DNA of 64,000 nucleotides, taken from positions 116,827-180,826 of the forward strand of contig CAJTHM010000013.1 in assembly GCA_910576125.1 (NCBI GenBank). The letters run 5' to 3'. The translations under genes were made by a program, and so were the position numbers. Of the stretch, positions 60,874 to 64,000 are shown piece by piece. The stretch comes from Lachnospiraceae bacterium (lineage in GTDB: Bacteria > Bacillota > Clostridia > Lachnospirales > Lachnospiraceae). How positions within the stretch are numbered: the first letter of the stretch is position 1; each line of letters opens with the position of its first letter. Under the pieces are notes generated by a model, which was given only the letters and a program-made list of their open reading frames with translations, ran no database searches and had not been told where the DNA came from.

Positions 60874-62243
60874 TATTGTTTCCCTTCGTCATCGTCCGGC
60901 ACTGGCAGCCAGCGTTTTATTTTTGACCATAAACCCATGACCACATAGCGGATCGCATCCATACAGTGATCATCAAGTTTAACAGGTTCTTCTTTGCCCT
61001 TTTCAATGCTGTCCTTGTCATATTCATAGGTTCCAAACTCACGCACAGCGTTTTCCTGCTTTGTCCGGCTGACGCTCATGATCTGGTAGGTTAATAGCTT
61101 CTGGACACGGCTGATTCCCAGCTTCACGTCATTTTCAGCATCGTTCACGCTGACCTGTAACCCGGCAGTCCTGCAAGCCCTTTTTATTTCTTCCTGTAGG
61201 CCCTGCGCCGATGGATCCAGATACAAATAAAAGCGGCATCCACCGCTTCCATACTGTTCATACAGTTCATGAACAAATTGAACAAAGTCCTGCGCATATT
61301 CGGAAGGGCTGCGCTGGTGTCCTGATTCCCGGCCACTGTGATAATATTCACCTAGCCCCGCCAGCTTCATGTGTGGAATGTCCAGCCCGAACGCCTGAAA
61401 TGTAGTTGCGTTCTGCTGGCCATAATCGCCGCCGATCCCGATAATGGAAAAACGCTGATTCTGTTCAGGTTCAGCCATGTGTTCATTGCAGAACATATAA
61501 TAAATGGCTTCGTCAATGCCTACGCACTGGCCAAGCCACACCCATCTGTATTGACGTTCATCAATGCCCTGTAAAACTTCCGCTGACTGTATCAGGTCAG
61601 GGCCCAGCCAGTCAGGGGGAACATCCCTGTAGTCCGTGTGAATGTGGATCGTGTCCGGCCGCTGTTTCATCTTTTCCAGCCACTTCATGACCGGGCTGTT
61701 TGGATTCTTCGGTGGATTGAACAGATAAAGCATCTGAAAATCACCCTTGTTTCCACGGGCAAAAGTCGCTTCAATGTTCAGAAGTTCATCTTCACCTTCC
61801 CCATCGTCAAAGAACTCTGTCAATTCGTCCAGTATGACCAGCTTAATAGGTTTATCTTCGTCAATAATACCCTTCGTATCGTCTATACCGTCAGATCCGG
61901 CAAAATACATTGTTGTGCCGTGCTTCCTGTAGGTGATCTCCATAGGGCTTTTTGTTATGTCGAACTTGCTTTTCCCTATCCCCAGCCTGTTGATACCACG
62001 CAGCATTTCCTTGTAGACCGTTTTCCGCAGCTTGTTATGACGCTTACGCAATACCACCACGGATCCAGAATTATCAGAAACAATCTGGTATATGCCACGG
62101 ATCCCCGCAAAGCTGGATTTAGTGCCAGCACGGCCAGAAGTCAGTATGACGTGCTTATAGGTCTTATTGTTGAATATCTTCTGATACTTCGGAATGATTA
62201 TTTCCGAGATCCGCACCTGTTTCTTTTTCCGCTGGTATGTCAT
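60873..62243 (-). CDS. Terminase large subunit (PBSX type)
   Basis: 456 residues. ATPase: VILTSGRAGTKSSFAGIRG (Walker A) and KLVILDELTEFFDDGEGED (Walker B). Nuclease: GIGGDYGQQNATTFQAFGLD and LYLDPSAQGLQEEIKRACR, with its acidic pocket, ending DHCMDAIRYVVMGL. Packages phage DNA. Overlaps TerS by 80 nt. Confidence 0.95.
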   Translation of the reverse strand: MTYQRKKKQVRISEIIIPKYQKIFNNKTYKHVILTSGRAGTKSSFAGIRGIYQIVSDNSGSVVVLRKRHNKLRKTVYKEMLRGINRLGIGKSKFDITKSPMEITYRKHGTTMYFAGSDGIDDTKGIIDEDKPIKLVILDELTEFFDDGEGEDELLNIEATFARGNKGDFQMLYLFNPPKNPNSPVMKWLEKMKQRPDTIHIHTDYRDVPPDWLGPDLIQSAEVLQGIDERQYRWVWLGQCVGIDEAIYYMFCNEHMAEPEQNQRFSIIGIGGDYGQQNATTFQAFGLDIPHMKLAGLGEYYHSGRESGHQRSPSEYAQDFVQFVHELYEQYGSGGCRFYLYLDPSAQGLQEEIKRACRTAGLQVSVNDAENDVKLGISRVQKLLTYQIMSVSRTKQENAVREFGTYEYDKDSIEKGKEEPVKLDDHCMDAIRYVVMGLWSKIKRWLPVPDDDEGKQ

Positions 62244-63129
62244 TGATTATTTCCACCCCGTCATCTTCATTTTCAGGCGCACCGCTACGCTGGATCCGTT
62301 CGGTTTCGGCTTCCAGCTTCCTGACCTTTGCTTTCTGTTCAGGCGTTGCAAAGTCCATATGGTCAGCCAGCCAGTTCAGGGCCTTCATGCGGTCAGACAG
62401 CTTTATGCTTGCCCCGTCACGCCCCTGTTTCACTTCGCTGATCAGTGTTCCGTCAACTTCGTCAGATTCCCGGAACTGGACAACGTTCACTATTTTGGTA
62501 ACAGGCACTTTTTCCCCGGTGTCTGGATCCTCTACCTTGATAGGGCCGAACGCCCCCATAACTGGAACTTCCTTCTGGCCAAACACAAGGTAGTCCGTTA
62601 TGTCAGAAAAGGCTATATCCATATACTTCTGAAAAATGTCGGCTTCTGAAAGCAGTTCCCGGTTCAGGCGGTTTTGTTTCAGGCGTTCAATTTCCTGCCT
62701 GATTCTATCATTTTTCAGCAGTCTGTAGCCATTAGCCCCCGCCGTTTTAGCGTCCACGCCGTAGGCCTTCATGTATGCCTTTGTTGCATTGAAGTAGCGC
62801 ACATAAAACAAGCAGAAAAGCCCCTGTTTTTCAGTAATTCCGGGCTTTTCCTCTGGTGCATCCGGCTGTATTTCTACAGTCACGGGCCTGTTTCTTCTCC
62901 TGTTTCTGGCGTTCTCCCTTGCGTTCGCCGAACGTTCGCTTTCAGCGTTCGCGTTCGCTTCCTGAACGTTCGCTTTTCCCCCTGTTGCTTCCACCCATTT
63001 ATCAGTACATTTCCACCGCCTGACGGTTCCGGCTGGAACGCCCAGCTGTTCAGCTATGTCTTTGAGTTTGGAACCATGCCGGAACATTTCAAAGGCTTCC
63101 TTCCGCAATTCATCCTTTGTCCCCGGCAC
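62164..63129 (-). CDS. Terminase small subunit (PBSX type)
   Basis: 321 residues. N-terminal helix-turn-helix KLKDIAEQLGVPAGTVRRWK binds pac DNA. The middle NGYRLLKNDRIRQEIERLKQ is the oligomerisation part of PBSX-type small terminases. A Asn/Arg-rich linker (about 60-80) with Ala-rich stretches is seen between them. CPGTK start at 63129 has GGGGGTGATTCC upstream. C-terminal 80 nt overlap the TerL start. Confidence 0.9.
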   Translation of the reverse strand: MPGTKDELRKEAFEMFRHGSKLKDIAEQLGVPAGTVRRWKCTDKWVEATGGKANVQEANANAESERSANARENARNRRRNRPVTVEIQPDAPEEKPGITEKQGLFCLFYVRYFNATKAYMKAYGVDAKTAGANGYRLLKNDRIRQEIERLKQNRLNRELLSEADIFQKYMDIAFSDITDYLVFGQKEVPVMGAFGPIKVEDPDTGEKVPVTKIVNVVQFRESDEVDGTLISEVKQGRDGASIKLSDRMKALNWLADHMDFATPEQKAKVRKLEAETERIQRSGAPENEDDGVEIINDIPAEKETGADLGNNHSEVSEDIQQ

Positions 63130-63158
63130 GGAATCACCCCCTTATCCTCTATCAGAAA

Positions 63159-63203
63159 TAAAAAATAGCCCCTAACGCCGGATTCATCCCCGCTAAAGGC
63201 TAT
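63159..63203 (-). terminator. Terminator after the late regulator gene
   Basis: Arms ATAGCC/GGCTAT with partly paired inner part, followed by six T on the minus strand. It is about 80 nt after the stop of the regulator at 63285-63731 and before the TerS gene. Confidence 0.5.
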
Positions 63204-63284
63204 CACATATCTTTCTGCATACACTATAAAACAGATTACTGTCTATTACAAGTATCTGAATATCTATATTTGTCTTAAATAATC

Positions 63285-63731
63285 TCATTTTTTCTCACAC
63301 TGAAATTTTTTGGAAATACTGATCACGGCCGCTTTGTGCATTTTATAAGCTGTAGCCCTTGATATTCTCATTTCATGGGCTACCGTTTCAATGCTCATAT
63401 ATTTTATATACCGCAAATATAACAACTTCCGTGCTTTCAGGTCAGTTACATACTGATCTATGGTCTGAATCACTTCGGCTTTCATTTCAAGCAGCTTGTC
63501 AATATCGTCCTGCATCTGCGTACATAGGTCAACGATCTTCACACACGTTTCACCTAAACGGTCTTTCGGTGAAGTCTGGACACGTTCACCTTCTACGCTG
63601 GCAGAAGTACCCGTGATACTGCTCCGCATACTTTCAATTATATCCTTTTTTTCATTTATCATATCATCTATGTATTCAAGCTGTATCAAATAATGAATTG
63701 TCTGATCATATGGGCTTTTCTCTTTTTTCAT
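63285..63731 (-). CDS. Sigma-like late gene regulator of phage (DUF1492/RinA-like)
   Basis: 148 residues from MKKEKSPYDQTIHYLIQLEY, GAAAGAGG upstream. Coiled N-terminal half; the C-terminal YVTDLKARKLLYLRYIKYMS then IETVAHEMRISRATAYKMHK is a sigma70 region-4-like helix-turn-helix. Such proteins turn on late genes (terminase and structural) in Firmicutes phages. It lies directly before TerS, the normal place. Confidence 0.82.
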   Translation of the reverse strand: MKKEKSPYDQTIHYLIQLEYIDDMINEKKDIIESMRSSITGTSASVEGERVQTSPKDRLGETCVKIVDLCTQMQDDIDKLLEMKAEVIQTIDQYVTDLKARKLLYLRYIKYMSIETVAHEMRISRATAYKMHKAAVISISKKFQCEKK

Positions 63732-63745
63732 GATACCTCTTTCCG

Positions 63746-64000
63746 TGTTACAGTTTGTTACACTTAAAATCATGGAACTGTAACAGCTGAAACACTCATA
63801 TTTTCAATATTTTTTCTATCTCTGTTACACTTGTAACAGTAAAAACGCCTATACTACTATATATTTTCTTCAATATTACATTTTTTCTATATTTGCAATA
63901 TCTCAAATATAAGAATATTACCGTTTAACTGTTACATCTGTTACAACCGCATAAATAAAGGCTTTTAACTGTTACATCTATCTGTTACAAAGTGTTACAA
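63746..64000. repeat. Array of TGTTACA/TGTAACA motifs
   Basis: Ten copies of the 7-mer TGTTACA or its reverse complement in 255 bp: two near 63746-63762, one inverted at 63779-63785, a dyad CTGTTACACTTGTAACAG near 63822-63839, two near 63928-63943 and three at 63969-64000. The DNA is A+T-rich and has no gene up to the window end. It could be an operator cluster, iterons, or the recombination/att region control site. Confidence 0.6.

Noticed and set aside
1..64000. CRISPR arrays, rRNA and tRNA genes
   Set aside because: No regular spaced repeats, rRNA or convincing tRNA cloverleaf was seen on reading; a tRNA or CRISPR program would be needed to exclude them fully.

Overview
The window looks like chromosomal DNA of a Gram-positive anaerobe of the Clostridia (Bacillota), probably Lachnospiraceae or a near relative. 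Evidence: strong AGGAGG ribosome sites, Bce-type, LytTR and BlaI/BlaR1 regulators, a NEW3-domain ABC operon, a CD3324-family regulator, a Gp15/XkdX-type siphovirus prophage, and the general protein style. The species cannot be named from sequence alone. The large ORFs antisense to genes between about 140 and 39000 are a side effect of G+C-rich codon use.

Layout. (1) 140-7442: a two-gene ABC exporter, a CD3324-like regulator and a NEW3 / ATPase / ABC-2 permease operon. (2) 7678-10412: an uncharacterised minus-strand operon of coiled-coil and DUF2589-like proteins that ends in a CdtB/DNase I-like nuclease; its DUF2589 gene has an in-frame TGA. (3) 10876-12165: a PepSY protein beside a collapsed two-component system. 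(4) 12562-17261: an MBOAT plus SGNH surface acetylation pair, then a Bce-type regulator and sensor kinase; the matching Bce-type ABC transporter lies at 25845-28665. (5) 17247-20418: a FecR/LRR lipoprotein, a yaaA remnant, peroxiredoxin, kptA and GNAT. (6) 20597-25503: a scarred island with MORN-like and immunity-like genes, two copies of a 235-bp MITE-like element, kinase and recombinase fragments and an intact BlaI-BlaR1 operon with a secreted Cys-rich protein. (7) 28662-38968: AAA-ATPase/nuclease, DUF2971, a second BlaI with a truncated BlaR1, an immunity-like protein, NUDIX, a DUF3887 lipoprotein with a YhfC protease, an Agr/LytS-type two-component system, a second yaaA remnant and an Eis-like acetyltransferase.

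(8) 39181-64000: a siphovirus prophage, all on the minus strand. Read 5' to 3' (right to left) it has a sigma-like late regulator, TerS, TerL, portal, minor head protein, Prp protease, scaffold, major capsid, connectors, tail tube, chaperones, tape measure, distal tail, tail spike/baseplate proteins, a diversity-generating retroelement (variable protein, template repeat, reverse transcriptase), XkdX-like proteins, holin and endolysin. Its early region and integrase lie beyond the right edge.

The strongest observations are: the retroelement, whose template and variable repeats differ at about 33 positions, every one a template adenine on the coding strand; a phage-encoded Prp protease together with Prp-like cleavage motifs at the N termini of scaffold, capsid and tail-tube proteins; a minor head protein with a C-terminal HExxH zincin-like domain; a MITE pair whose outer flanks share an 8-bp target duplication, so that removing everything between them rejoins a split gene in frame; and the DUF2589/CdtB-like operon.
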